The translations under genes and the position numbers were made by a program. A DNA stretch of 64,000 nucleotides from Nicotiana tabacum (Eukaryota > Streptophyta > Magnoliopsida > Solanales > Solanaceae), in the NCBI RefSeq assembly GCF_000715075.1, contig NC_134095.1, positions 47,408,806 through 47,472,805 of the forward strand, given 5' to 3'. Numbering within the stretch: position 1 is the first letter of the stretch; each line of letters opens with the position of its first letter. Positions 46,397 to 58,847 of this stretch are shown here, in pieces. The notes beneath the pieces are model-generated. The model worked only from the letters and a program-made list of their open reading frames with translations. It did no database searches and was not told the origin of the DNA.

Positions 46397-49300
46397 GTGT
46401 TGGAGGAAGAAAGTATTACATTTGATGATGCAGATGCGGATGGCGTGTTAACTCCACATAACGATGCACTGGTAATATCTCTATTTGTACATGATACTAA
46501 TATGAAACAAGTTTTGATTGATCCAGGTAGTTCCGTGAACATTATTCTGTTAAGAGTACTAAACGAGATGCAAGCTAAAAATAAACTAGTACCAAAGGCG
46601 CATACTTTGTCTAGATTCGACAATTCAAGCGTTGTGACGAAAGGGGAGGTAACACTTACTACATTCGCAGAAGGGATTGCCAAAGATACAAAATTTCAGG
46701 TGGTAGAGATGGAAATGGCTTACAATATGATTCTCGAGAGACCGTGGATCCACAAGATGGATGTCGTTCCGTCTACCTTACATCAAGTTATTAAATTTTC
46801 ATCACCATGGGGAATATGTCAAATTCGTGAGGATCAACATACATCCAGGAACATCAACTTCATAGCAGATTCAAATACGAGAAACGAAGAAAAATAGCAG
46901 TTACAGAATCCAGTTGAGGATTCCACAACACAAGACTCAACTGAACAAGGACGAAGATGTGGACTCAAGGTCCGATTCCATTCAAGAACCAGAGGAAAAT
47001 AAAAATATCAAAACAATGATTGAAGAACTGGAGGCTGTAGAGTTATTTACACAATGGCCTGAAAGGAAAGTCTATATTGGGGACAACCTAAGCCACGACA
47101 CTAAAGGTAAGTTGATTGAATTTTTAAAAACTAACGTGGATTATTTTGCCTGGTCCTATTATGATATGACAGGAATACCACCGAAAGTAATGACCCACAA
47201 GTTAAATGAAGACCAATAATATCCACCTGTCAAACAAAAGAAGAGAAAGCAAAGGACTTTAAAAAATGAGATGATTCAAGATGAGGTTCAAAAACTATTA
47301 AAAATTGGTCTATCCATGAGGTAAAGTATCCTAATTGGTTAGCCAATACGGTTGTAGTACCGAAAAAGAATGGTAAATGGCGAGTTTGTGTAGATTACAC
47401 AGACCTTAACAAAGCTTGTTCTAAAGATTCATTTTCATTACCACCTATAGATCAACTGATTGATGCTACTGCAGGGTATGAGTTGTTAAGCTTTTTAGAT
47501 GCATATTCAGGATATAACCAGATCAAAATGGATCCCCTAGATGAAGAAAAAACTTCATTTATAACTGACAGGGGGACTTACTGTTATAAAGTAATGCCCT
47601 TTGGTCTCAAAAACGCTAGTGCAACGTATCAAAGATTGGTAACTAAAATGTTCCAAGAACATTTAGAGAAAACTATGGAGGTCTGCATAGATGATATGCT
47701 CATTAAAACTCAACATTCAGGGGATCATATATCGCACTTGTCTGATACGTTTCAAATCTTACAAAAATTCAATATGAAGCTAAATCCCGAGAAATGTGCA
47801 GTCGGCGTTTCGTCAAGTAAGTTTTTGGGTTTTCTTATTTCTAACCGTGGTATTGAAGTAAATCTCGTGCAGATTAAAGCCATTGAAGAAATTTCTGACA
47901 TGCTTACAAGTAAAAAAGAAGTGCAGAGATTGACAGGAAGAATTGCAGCCTTGGGGAGATTTATTTCCATGTCATCAGAAAAATGTTTTAAATACTTTTC
48001 AGCTCCTAAAAAGCAAGATCAGTTCAAATGGACTGAGGAGTGTCAACAAGCACTCAAAAACTTGAAGACATACCTATCAAATCCGTCGTTGCTCGCAAAA
48101 CCGAAGGTTGGGGAAAGGTTGCTCATTTATCTGGCTGTATCAGAAGTAACGGTGAGTGCTGTTTTAGTTCGTGAAGACCAAGGTAAACAGTCTTCGATAT
48201 ATTATGTTAGCAAATCATTGTTAGATGCGGAGATGCGGTATCCTTAATTAGAAAAGCTTGCACTCACATTAATCATGGCATCTAGAAAACTAAGGCCTTA
48301 TTTTCAATGCCACCCTATTTCCGTAGTAACTGCTTATCCATTGCGCAATATATTGCACAAACATGAGTTGTTAAGTAGGTTAGCTAAATGGGCTATAGAA
48401 TTAAGTGAATATAACATCATATACCAGCCTAGAACCGCTATAAAATCTCAGGTATTAGTAGATATTTTGGTTGATTTTAGCCAAGGAATGCAGTTAGAAG
48501 CAGAAAAGGAATTACAGGTGTTCAATGGGTCTAATCCAGGAATTTGGACCTTATTTACTGATGGCTCATCTGAAGGGGGCAGGCTTAGGAATTATTTTGG
48601 TACCACCTACGGGTGAAACCATTCGACAAGCCATAAAATGTCATTCTATAACTAACAATGAGGCAGAATATGAAGTTGTGATTGCAGGTTTAGAACTAGC
48701 ATGTGAACTCGGCATTAATCAGATTGTAATCAAAAGCGATTCGCAGCTTATAGTTAACCAAATGTTGGGGACTTATACAGCTAGGGAGGCACGAATGCAG
48801 TAGTACTTAGAGAAGGTACGAGATTTAATTAGGCAATTTCAAACCTGGAAAGCACGCAGATACTAAGAGATGAAAATGTCGAGGCAGATTCCCTAGCCAA
48901 TCTTGCATCTGCGGCAGACGTGGCAAGCAATGAAAATGCCTCCGTAATTCATTTGTTTCACTAAGTACTCGATCCAGACAAAAATGAGGTAAATTTCAAT
49001 AACTTAACCTAGGATTGGAGGAACGAGATTGTTGTTTTTTTTGTAGTATGGTACTATCCCTGAAGACAAGAAAAAAGATCACGCACTTCGAAAAAAGGAT
49101 GCTCGATATTGTTTAAAGCAAGGCAATCTTTATCGAAAAATATTCGGTGGTCCCTTAGAAAGATGCCTCGGTCCTTCTCAAACAGAATATGTAATGAGAG
49201 TGATACACGAGGGGCATTGTGAAAATCACGCAATAGGGAGATCGTTGGTAAGAACCATGATTAGAGTAGGTTATTATTGGCCTAAAATGGAAGAAGAAGC

Positions 49301-50246
49301 GGAGAATTTCGTGGCTAAATGTGATAAATGCCAAAGGTACGGTAATAACATGCATAGACCTACAGAGTTGCTACATCCGGTCATCGCACCGTGGCCTTTT
49401 ATGAAATGATGGATAGATATCGTGGGTCCACTACGACAAGCCAAAGGACAGGTAAAATTCTTTGTACTCACTGACTACTTCACTAAATGGGTAGAAGCAG
49501 GAGCATTTAAGCAGGTGCGAGAAAAAGAAGTTAGAGATTTCATTTGGAGAAATATCATATGTCAATTCGGGGTCCAAAGGAAATTGTGTGTGATAATGGC
49601 CCGTAATTCATAGGCGTACAAATCACAGAATTTTTTCAAAGTTGGCAGATCAAGAGGATTACGTCCATGCCTTATCATCCGGTGGGTAATAGACAAGCAA
49701 AATCAACAACTAAAGTCATTGTCAACAATTTGAAGAAACGATTGGAAGAATCTAAAGGTAATTGGCCAGAATTATTACCTGGTTTAATGGGCGTACCGCA
49801 CAAAAACAAAAACAAGCACGGGCGAAACACCGTTCTCATTGGTATATGGAGCTGAAGCTTTAATTCCAGTTGAAATAGGGGAGCTAAGCACGAGGTACAC
49901 GCAAGCATCAGAAGAATCCAATGAAGAAGAAATGCACATAAACCTTGATTTACTTAAAGGAAAAAGGGAAGCTGCACTAATAAGAATGGCAGCACAAAAG
50001 CAATTCATGGAACGATACTACAATCAAAAAGTACGACTAAGATACTTCAAGACTGGGGACTTCGTACTCAAGAAAGTTTTTCAATCCACGAAGGCGGCCA
50101 ATGCGGGTAAATTAAGTCCAACCTGGAAAGGACCCTACAAGATTCATGGTATTGCAGGGAAAGGAGCATACGAGCTAGAAACAATGGATGGAAAGATATT
50201 ACCTTCACATTGGAATGTCGTTCACCTGAAGATATGCTATTTCTAA
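46397..50246 (+). pseudogene. pol pseudogene of element C (protease, RT, RNase H, integrase)
   Basis: Protease has LIDPGSSVNIILL at about 46514-46553. RT (about 47330-47900) has VCVDYTDLNKACSKDSF, FLDAYSGYNQIKMDP and VCIDDMLIK; the catalytic box reads CIDD where the family has YIDD or YVDD. An RNase H-like region runs to 48480, then the archaeal-type RNase H (48540-48960; NNEAEYEVVIAG and IKSDSQLIVNQ). Integrase (49194-50246) has an HHCC zinc site (HEGHCENH...CDKCQ), DIVGP after a TGA where W is expected, and an intact C-terminal end at 50246. At least five frameshifts or stops separate the pieces. Confidence 0.87.
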
Positions 50247-50568
50247 GGAGTGCCCACGGTCAGGTATCTTCATTTTAAAATTCTACTTTTTGAATTATTA
50301 AAATTTTACTAACGATTTTAGATGATAGGAAAAAAACTAGCCCGTACTAAATAATGAATCATGACCTGCAAGGCACGTGGAATAAATTAAAATTCCCGGT
50401 CTAGGGTTACACTTATTCTGATAGAAATTGATACGGGTTAAGTAGTCTTCATCTTTAATCGTACCTCCGAGTCTCATGTGTTTTATTCCTTTATAGGAAG
50501 AGGACCAAATAAGAGGAGTAATCAAGTGCTCGAGACTTCATACTTCAAAGCTCAAACACTTGGGGGAC

Positions 50569-50940
50569 TGTATAATATACATAGACATATGTATAAAGAA
50601 GGCAAAGAAGATTGGGGAATAATCAAAGTTCAAGCATGAAAAATTTACTCATTGAATGAGTCAAGTGCAGAGCAAAGGCCAATGAAAGTCACGAGCTAAG
50701 GCCAAAGCAAAACCTTATCATAGTTAGGTTTAAGGCAATGTACTGAAACGGGTTATAAATAGAAACCTTGTGTTTTTGAAATTTTTTGAAATCTGTTGTA
50801 AAAACAGTTACGAAAAAGTTATAGAAGTTATTTAAATACATGTAAAGTGTTATTTAAAACTTGGCAAAGTTCAAATAAAAACTTGTCAAAGTTATTTCAA
50901 GAAACATGTGTATTCCTATTTCTTTTGTCGTATATTAACA
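50569..50940 (+). repeat. LTR-like segment between pol and antisense gene of element C
   Basis: A PPT-like run (cacttgggggac, 50557-50568) is followed immediately by tgtataatatac. The segment contains a TATA-like ttataaatag (about 50754-50763) and ends tattaaca. This is the architecture of a PPT-LTR junction, yet the flanking element continues to a second PPT and true LTR at 54317-54901. It may be a decayed LTR of another element or a duplicated terminus. Confidence 0.4.
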
Positions 50941-51299
50941 CCATTATGAAGTTGAGACGTCTTCTTCATTAAGTGTTGAATATAAAAGGGCCCTTTTTTA
51001 TAAAATTCATGATTGATTTAAGCATTCATGGAGTTAAAAAAATATTTTGCAAAATAAAAAGTGCAATCTATTGAATAAGTCCTTCAAATATAAAGGCAAG
51101 AATGAGCAAAACATAAGTTCAAAAGTAACTACAAAAACTTCTTATTATTAAAAAGTTTAGACTAAGTATGAACTTAGTCATAAACTAATAGTTACTTAGA
51201 CAAAATGCCCCGAAAAAGGTCTGGGGACTTAATGTTTTCAAAACCCTCAAAAAGGACCAAGGGTTGTAACCATATTCCACCAAAGAAAAAAGGAAAAAA
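50941..51299. other. Non-coding spacer in element C
   Basis: This is AT-rich sequence between the LTR-like segment and the 3' end of the antisense gene. I see nothing else in it. Confidence 0.5.
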
Positions 51300-53983
51300 A
51301 AGAGTCACACTTCATTAACTTGTTACTGAGGAGTTGAAGAAGGAACCAAAGCAGGGTCATCGGCAACAGCAAGCTCAACTTGACTTGAAGGAATTGGAAT
51401 ACCCATATCATCTTCAACATTTCCAGAAGCTTCAGCCATGGGAGAAGGAAAGTCTTGGCTCTGCTGAGTCTTTTCAATAGTCTCTTTGATTTTGGCTAAC
51501 TCAACTTCCAAGTTAAATTCTCTTGGCTAACTTACACAAGGGTATCATGGCGAGTATTCAAAAATGCCCAACTCACTTAAATTGCGATTTTGTCTTCAAG
51601 AATCTCGTAATCTCTTTCCCAGTCAGCAATTTCATTTTTAAGCTTCTCATTCTCAACTAAGGCAGAATCATAAGAAGTTTGAAGAGAAGCATGTGAACTT
51701 TCCAAGGAACGAACTTTATCAGAAGATTCCCGGAGGTCTTATTGAGTTTGGGTCAGAGTCTGCACGAGTTCACCGGCATACACTTCTTTCTCACTTTAGA
51801 GAGCCTTTAACTCTCTGATCTCTTCACTAGCCTTGGAAAGTTGATCAGAAAAAGAGGTTTCGAGAAGATTCTTGTCCTTACCAGCTTGATTTGAAGAAGC
51901 CTTTTTAACCACCAACTCTGAAGTTAAAACCCTTACCTGCTGCTCTAAGGTACATTTGCTCTCTCCTAATATTTCCATGTCGATCTGAAGACTTTCATAC
52001 TGTTCCTTCCAATTGTCCACTTCCACTTGGTAATCATGCATTAATTGCTCTGAGAGGGAAACCATCTTCATCATCTCCGTACCAATTAGATTGATCTAAA
52101 AAAAAGGGAAGAAAGAGGAAAGAAAAAGTGAGAACCCTAAAAATAGAAAAAGGGCAAATAAAAGTTTGAAAAAGTTACCTTTAAAGAAGATTGTACTATA
52201 TCGTTCATCAAGGTCAAAGAACTATGGCTATCAAGCTTAGCTCTCTCAACTGGACCAATCAAAGGTTTCAATCATACGTCAGCTCGACCTGATTTCCTCA
52301 AAAGGTTACCCTCAGCAGGAACTTCGATGGTAACTTGCCTCAAAGCTTCACCTCTGCTCGAGGAACCAACCTTAGTGTAATGGACAGTTGAAGGAGGAAC
52401 AGTTGAAGGAGGGATTGTAGAAAGAGTAAAATAGCTTAGGGAGTCATCTGGGGAGGAGCAACAACGGTAACAGTCACGAATGGCAAAGAGGGTATCAAAG
52501 GAACGGTGTAAAAAAAGAAGAAAGGGGTGCTTCATTAGAAATTGGCCCTAAACTTTCACTACCAAACCCGCGGGCAAAAAGCTGTTCAACAGAATCATGA
52601 GCAGCAGCGGGAGTATCATCATCAGAAATCACCAACAAAGCTTCAACAGGCTCAGTGGAAGGAATAGAATGAGGGGGAGATGCTTCATCATCTGAAATAA
52701 GTCTTCTTCTAGCCCTTGGCCTTTTTATCAGAGAACCCCCGTCTTGTTCTTCTTCCTCCCCAGAGTCTTGGTCGACAGTATCTCTTTCCTTTTTGATGAA
52801 GAACCCAAAATTATCTCTTGGGCCCTATCTAAAGAAATTCTAGAAGCTGCGACGGCCTCAGCACTTACGCCTCGAATGGGAAATCCTGACAAAAAGAAGG
52901 ATCAAAATAATTTTTGAAGAAAACAATAAGTAAGGTAGGAAAAGAAAAAAAAACTCTTACCGTGAGTTTTCACTTTCCAATCAAATCGATGAGAGAGATT
53001 TTTCAAAGACCTACCGTCCATTTGAGCGGTACGTAATAACTTTTCTACCCAACCACGGAAATTGGGAATCTCATCGATAATTCCCATGGTTGCTAAAAAG
53101 AAAAGGAAGGAAATTAAAATGGCGATCATCAAAATTAAAAAAAAAAGGTACGAGAAAGTTAAAAAAAACTCACGTGCAAAATTCCACTTCTCGGGAAAGG
53201 GAACATTTCCATCACCCACTAAACCAACAGTGGGGGCAGCAACAAATCTGGCGTACTAGCCACAATCTTTATCATCTTCTGGGTTGACTAGAACTCTTTT
53301 ACTTCTTGCTACTAAAGTAAAGATTCCTTGGCGAAAGAGCTTGGGAAAAAAAGGTGGATTAAATGAGAGAAAGTAAATGGAACACTAGCCATGTTGGTCA
53401 AGTGCCTCAAACAGGCGGCAAACCTCCACACAATAGGGCCAATTTGTCTTAAGCAAACATCAAAAAAATGATAGAATTCAAGTATAATAGGGTCGATAGC
53501 AGGCTTAAAACCCAACGTGAAAGGGTAAGTGTAAACGCAAGAAAACCCAGTTAAATAGGAGGTGATTCTTTGGTTCGCATTAGGGATTATAATGGGAAAG
53601 TCATGGCTCCAAGGGCAATCTCTACGAACTATTGAAATCAGACCTTCAGTGATTTGAGTCGGGTAGATATCAACACGATCTAATGAAGACAGTTGATTTC
53701 TAAGGGATTTTCTATCATTGTAGAAAGATAGTTCCGCAGGAACAATTTCATCCGCTAAAGGTTCACAAAGAGGTTCAGTGGGTTCTTTACTTCTAGATGA
53801 AGACCTTTGAGAAAGAGAACCTCTGGTTCTAGATGTAGGAGTAGAACTCGATGAAGGAACAGAGGAAACTCGTAATGAAGAAGACCCTAAACTATGAAGC
53901 CTTCCTTCTCTCATACTTCTAATATGAGCAAGAGAAAGGTTGTCAACAATGGAGACTCTCCGAGGGTTAGGGTTTGAAGAAGA
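51300..53983 (-). pseudogene. Spliced antisense gene in element C (putative gypsy-type transposase/coiled-coil protein)
   Basis: It is transcribed opposite to gag-pol. The ATG at 53983 starts MSSSNPNPRRV. Exon 1 (to 53174) has a serine/arginine-rich N-terminus, then GFSCVYTYPFTLGFKPAIDP and WRFAACLRHLTN, the signature of the putative gypsy-type transposon domain found in plant antisense ORFs. A frameshift near 53312 and a TAG near 53258 break it. An intron follows at 53173-53093; exon 2 is 53092-52961 (IIDEIPNFRGWVEKLL); an intron follows at 52960-52886; exon 3 starts at 52885 (FPIRGVSAEAVAASRISL) and shifts frame once. Further exons (about 52090-51300) encode a coiled coil. The introns have GT/AG ends and keep frame. 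The function of this protein class is unknown. Confidence 0.75.
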
Positions 53984-54316
53984 CATAATAGTACGAGGAA
54001 GAAGAAACTTTGAATTGAATATTCTGAACTTTTGTGAAAAAGACAAAGGTAAAAAGTTAAATTTATAATCAGAAGCAACCGTCAAAGGAAAATGTGCAAT
54101 GATGGAAACGTCATAAGGAGAACTGTCGCCTCGTAATTGGTGAAGCCATAAAAAAGCCTTAAAAGGCGCTGAAAGGTTGTCGAGCCAATCAGAAAATGCC
54201 ACGTGTCATGGACGTTAAATGGAAGAGATAGATGAAGTATCGGTTCTAGAGAAGAATTAATGGCGGCAAATATTCCCGCTTTAATGAGGTCCACTATTCT
54301 ATTGATGAATAAATGG

Positions 54317-54329
54317 CAAGTGGGGGGAC
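54317..54329 (+). other. Polypurine tract of element C
   Basis: caagtggggggac lies directly before the 3' LTR of element C and resembles the run at 50557-50568. Confidence 0.7.
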
Positions 54330-54338
54330 TATTTGTAT

Positions 54339-54901
54339 TGAGAAAAATTAAGTTTATGTATGGAATTCATTATAAGATGACACGTCATGACACGTGGACC
54401 AGTCAAAGAAGAATAAGTGATAAAAAATAATCAAAAAAGGCATGAGCTTCAACAGACACGGGCAGATGTTCAAAGAAAAAGCAAGGAAGATAGATACTTG
54501 AGCCTTTTTATGATAGAAGGGAATGAATCTGATAGTAAATAAGGTATAGATACGTACTATTGGGCATTAAATACAGAAAACGTTAAAGAATCTGTATTGA
54601 ATCAAATATGATTGCTGATTATAATATTATATTAAATGTCATTAAATGCCATTCATAGACAATAATGGCTCAGTTATGGTAGAAACGAAACATATTACCT
54701 TGAAATAGCTATAAAAGGAGAAGACTGATCATTTGTAAAGATACAAAATATCATCGGAATATACTGATTTATTTTGCTTTCTTCTGTTCATCTTATTATT
54801 ATCAAAATCAATTTCCTTTATTCATTTTATTTTTTAATTATCAGTAACCCGAGTTCTTCTAAAATAAAGCTTTGACCGAAATTTATATTTTTGGTTAAAC
54901 A
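54339..54901 (+). repeat. 3' LTR of element C
   Basis: This is the partner of 44036-44597. Here the start reads tgagaaaaatt, against cgggaaaaatt on the left, so the left TG end appears mutated or the true start is a few bases upstream. Confidence 0.85.
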
Positions 54902-56392
54902 AAACCTCCAGTTAGGAATTCTTTCTCTTTCCCTTTTAACCATTTTAAAAGGTGTGGAAAAGCAAAGGAGTATATACTAAACGGAAAGCTTGTATATTTT
55001 CCTTTTATACAAGTCATAATAAATGTGCCCAACCAACATAAGCGTAAATATAAATATTTTGTCATGCAACTATGGTGGTCCTACGAATCTTGCCTCAACC
55101 ACTTTATTGGATCAATAAAGCGATAATGAATTTCAAAGTGACAGAATCGGCTCAGGTATGTTAAGGTTATTCCTCCTTCCTTTTTGGCATGATTTAAATG
55201 GAACACGAGTAAATACACAACTTCTATAAATTACTCTATTAGTAGAAATGCTAGAGATGCTTGATTCTTGATTTCCCATAAGTGTTATTATTCTATCGTC
55301 TGTTCATGAGTCTCAGAAAATACGTAAGTTGATAAAGTTTACTTCATGATATTACTCGAAGGCATAATGCTCTTATGATATTCCAAGAGATTTATTGACG
55401 TACTTCTCATGCATTTCATTTATGTGCATTGACTTATGACCAGATGACGTTATATACGCGTACATATGTATATGGAATATGGAAAAAGGTTACGGCATTA
55501 TATATGCATCACCACCTGATCAGCTGGTATACGTTGATGATTTTGCCCACAGTGGCACCAGATGGCATTATATATGTGTATATATACAGATGGCGTTATA
55601 TACACGTATATATATAAATATATGTATATGAGATATGAGAAAAAGGTTACGGCGTTATATACGCACCACCACCTGATCAGCTGGTATACGTTGATGATTT
55701 TGCCCATAGTGACTGAGATAATATGATGGGATGCCCTCAGAGGCTTGATGATATTATGTACGTACAGACCTATGCATTACATGACATTTACAGACATATG
55801 CATGACATTATAAATATTTCACGATTTACAGAGCTATCCAGACTTACAGGTTGAGTCCTTTACTCCATGTTCCTTCCATGTCCTTTATATACTTATTTAC
55901 ATGCCTTACATACTCAGTACATTATTTGTACTGATGTCCTTTTGTTGGGGACACTGCATTCATTCCTGCAGGTATAAATTATTAGTTTGACGAGCCCTCA
56001 TAGTAGACAAGATCAGCATTCAGCGAAGGATCGGTAAAACTCCACCTCATTCGGGGTGCAGTCGAATTTATAAGTCATCATGTTAGAGTATTCTATACAA
56101 ACTTATGGGTAGGCCGGTACCCTGTCCTATTCGATGTCAAATAATCTTAGAGGCTTTGTAGAGAGAGGTTCATTTTGTACAGTATGTCAGAGGCTTTGAC
56201 GGCTCATATGTATTCATATTTTAAGAACAATAGTTTATTGATCAGTGTTGCCCACTTATAGTTATACATTACGAGTTGTGGCCATGTTGGCCCATGATAG
56301 TTACAAAGAAAAAAAAAGAGTTGCAGAGTGGTTCGCTCGGGTCAATGCGGCACCGAGTGCTAGCCACGCCTCCCAAGGTTTGGGGCATGACA
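54902..56392 (+). repeat. Right arm of nested insertion, LTR-like remnant
   Basis: No gene is seen. From about 55850 the sequence has the style of a Ty3/gypsy LTR 3' half and ends tttggggcatgaca, where element B resumes. It contains a diverged direct repeat (about 55488-55560 and 55650-55712, gatcagctggtatacgttga core). Confidence 0.55.
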
Positions 56393-56942
56393 TACACAAC
56401 CTGTGGATTCTTACTTGGCTCAAAGTCAACAGATATTGATGATTCTTAAGGAACACTTAGTCCAGGCCCAAGCCAGGATAAAATTCTATGCAGATAGGAA
56501 CAGGTCTGAAAGAGTTTTAGAGGTAGGAGACTTAGTTTATTTGAAATTACAACCCTATAGACAGTCATCAGTAGCTGTACGGAGAAATCTTAAATTGAGT
56601 TCCAAATACTATGGGCCATACAAAGTGTTACAAAAGATTGGATCAGTGGCTTACTATTTGGAGTTTCCGTTAAGATCACAAATCCATCCAATCTTTCATG
56701 TCTCTCAACTGAAGAAGAGGGTGGGACCTTTTATTGTACCTCAGCAGCAACCTTCTAGCTGTAATGACAATGGTCGTGTTCTGGTACAACCAGTTGCAAT
56801 TTTGGACCGTCGTATCGTCAAGGCTAATAATGCAGCTCAAGTGAATATTTTGGTACAATGGGCTAATTTGGGCCCAGATGAACGTGGGAAGACTGGGGAC
56901 TATATAAAGAGTCAATTTTCTGATTGTATCGCTCAATCTTGA
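56393..56942 (+). pseudogene. Element B: 3' end of pol after the nested insertion
   Basis: This continues the frame broken at 42848: TQPVDSYLAQSQ-like sequence, then GDLVYLKLQPYRQSS, FHVSQLKKRVGPF and the chromodomain-like LDRRIVKANNAAQVNILVQW. It is better preserved than the same region of element A. Confidence 0.87.
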
Positions 56943-56978
56943 CCTTGAGGACAAGGTCAATGTTGATTGGGGAGGTAT

Positions 56979-57529
56979 TGTAAGGTTTGAAGTTGGTCGG
57001 TAGCTTAAATTAGAAATAGGGTATGAATTAGAAAAGAACGGGAAAGGGAAATAGGGTTATGAATTAGGAAAAAAGAGTATAAGTAATAAGGGACACGTGG
57101 CAAGAGGAGGAGCGTTGGATAAGTGCAGGTGAAGGTTAGTAATTGTAGCTGATATAATAAAATAAATGGTAGAGATTACAAGGGAGCTGGATTGATTAGA
57201 GGGCTGAGATTAAAGAACAACCCAACTAAATAGTTAGTTGGGCCAGTCCACTAATCAGTTTTGAGCCGGTATTTTTCTTAACCGAATTCTCGCCCTCTCT
57301 CTTCTCCCTCTTCATTTCTCATTTTTGCCATTCTTCTTCTTCCTCTTTCTAAATTCCCAATTTCTCTTTCAGGTTTCTTCCACCATTGCAACTGATCAAC
57401 AAACTCAATAAGCATTTTAATTCAATTGTTGCAATTCAATTCTATTTGGTTGTAATAGAATTTCTCGATTGAATTCAATAAAAATACAGTTTGGGCTCGA
57501 TTCTACTTCTTAATTACTAGTACATTACA
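56979..57529 (+). repeat. 3' LTR of element B
   Basis: This is a 551-bp copy of the 34436 and 39500 LTRs, from tgtaaggtttga to agtacattaca, preceded by a purine-rich tract (ttggggaggtat). Confidence 0.9.
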
Positions 57530-57671
57530 TGCTATCGTCTACAAGAAAGAACATTTTGTTAAAGGATAAAGAACATTACCGTCTACAAGAAATTATTCAT
57601 ATATTTTGTTAGATTCAAGGAGCACCCATAGCTTCTTGGATATCTAGAGACTTCTAGGAGGTTAGGGTGCA
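57530..57671. repeat. Flank segment X, copy 2, plus a 70-bp protease stub
   Basis: 57530-57601 repeats 40050-40121. It then enters element protease sequence at the same breakpoint (57602 onward, gattcaaggagcacccatag), but this ends after about 70 bp. Unrelated DNA then follows, with another tgctatcgtctac at 57692. Confidence 0.8.
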
Positions 57672-58847
57672 ACTACACGTATATTCATATGTGCTATCGT
57701 CTACTAGAACCTTATTTTCTTACCATTGTGCTTATTTTTAAATAAATCCATGTAAAATAACTTATTCCTTGTGAGTTTCGGTTTAACTCGTTTCTTATTT
57801 ATTTTCATTTAGATATATTGTAATACCTACGAATTGATGTGTATGGAGTATTCGTTTTAAATCTTAACATACGTAAGTTCTTCATCGGATGTGATCATTA
57901 GTAATCTCATCCAATCGTTTATGATAGCACACAAATCTTAACATACGTATTTATTATTTTTATGAGATTTATCTTGTGAATATGTTGAACCATGGAGGCA
58001 CAAGACTTGCTCTTATAAGACATTTCTAAGTCTTACAAATTTCATACAAGCAAAAAGTAGGGGGAAGGAAGAACATTGAGTAATTTTTATAGTCATAGTA
58101 TTTTAACGTTTGTAGGTACGAGAGATATATCAAACATATGATTCAATGAGATTGATTTACAATAAAACTGTTTATAACGATATCATATTCCTACTATCTT
58201 TCGCCAATAACGTTTTTGGAAGATAAGAGGAAGGAAAATATCAAATTTGCAACTACTTGTGGAAGAATAGAAATTGAGCCGTAGGTGTCATTTTTTGAGT
58301 CATAAAATCTTGTATAACTAATTTAATGTGTAGTTGAAATATTCAAATCATCATGATAACAATCTCTCTAGTAGTAACTAATATAATATTCTATATTTAG
58401 TTTAAATTTCAGTATAACTAATACAACAAATAGTTTCAGTATTAAACTTTTTTTTGTTGATTTGATGCGTACAGTATTAAACTCTACATTGTAGATATAG
58501 ATATAATATTAAAGAGAATTTATTTATTAATTTATAGCATGTAACGGGATGTGGAATAAGAAAATGTTTTTGGTAATACTTAAATAAAAGCATCTAAGAT
58601 GGAATTGCCAAAATTTTGGGGTTATTTTTTTATTAGCTTGAGAATAAAAAACGAAAAAACATGGAATAAAAAAATAGTATCGGAAAATTATATTTTTCGG
58701 TCACTATAATTTGTGTGTGAGTTAGTGAATTTTTTTATGATTTTTATGTGAAAAAATAAAATTATATGACTTTGGTGAAAAAAAGTGATAGCTATATTAT
58801 CATTTATGCAATTTACCGTCAATTTTGGGAGAGAGTAAAAACAAGCA
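57672..58847. other. AT-rich intergenic DNA, no gene
   Basis: There is no coding sequence or clear repeat apart from tgctatcgtctac at 57692-57704, which matches the flank of the retrotransposon array. Confidence 0.6.

Larger units (their letters stand above)
44036..54901 (+). mobile_element. Tat-type LTR retrotransposon C with antisense gene
   Basis: A ~10.9-kb element has ~560-bp LTRs, sense gag-pol with Tat features (CX2HX4HX4C zinc knuckle, archaeal-type RNase H, no chromodomain), and a spliced antisense gene between pol and the 3' LTR. This layout resembles the Retand/Grande group of Tat elements. Frameshifts and stops in gag and pol show it is inactive. The outer base positions of the LTRs are uncertain by about 10 bp, and I found no clear target duplication. 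Confidence 0.82.
42849..56392. mobile_element. 13.5-kb insertion nested in element B
   Basis: Element B stops at 42848 and resumes collinearly at 56393. The insertion begins TGT and ends ACA and is flanked by tacaa (42844-42848) and tacac (56393-56397), consistent with a diverged 5-bp target duplication. The right end (about 55850-56392) is LTR-like. I could not match it to the left end, so the outer element is probably rearranged. Element C lies inside. Confidence 0.65.
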
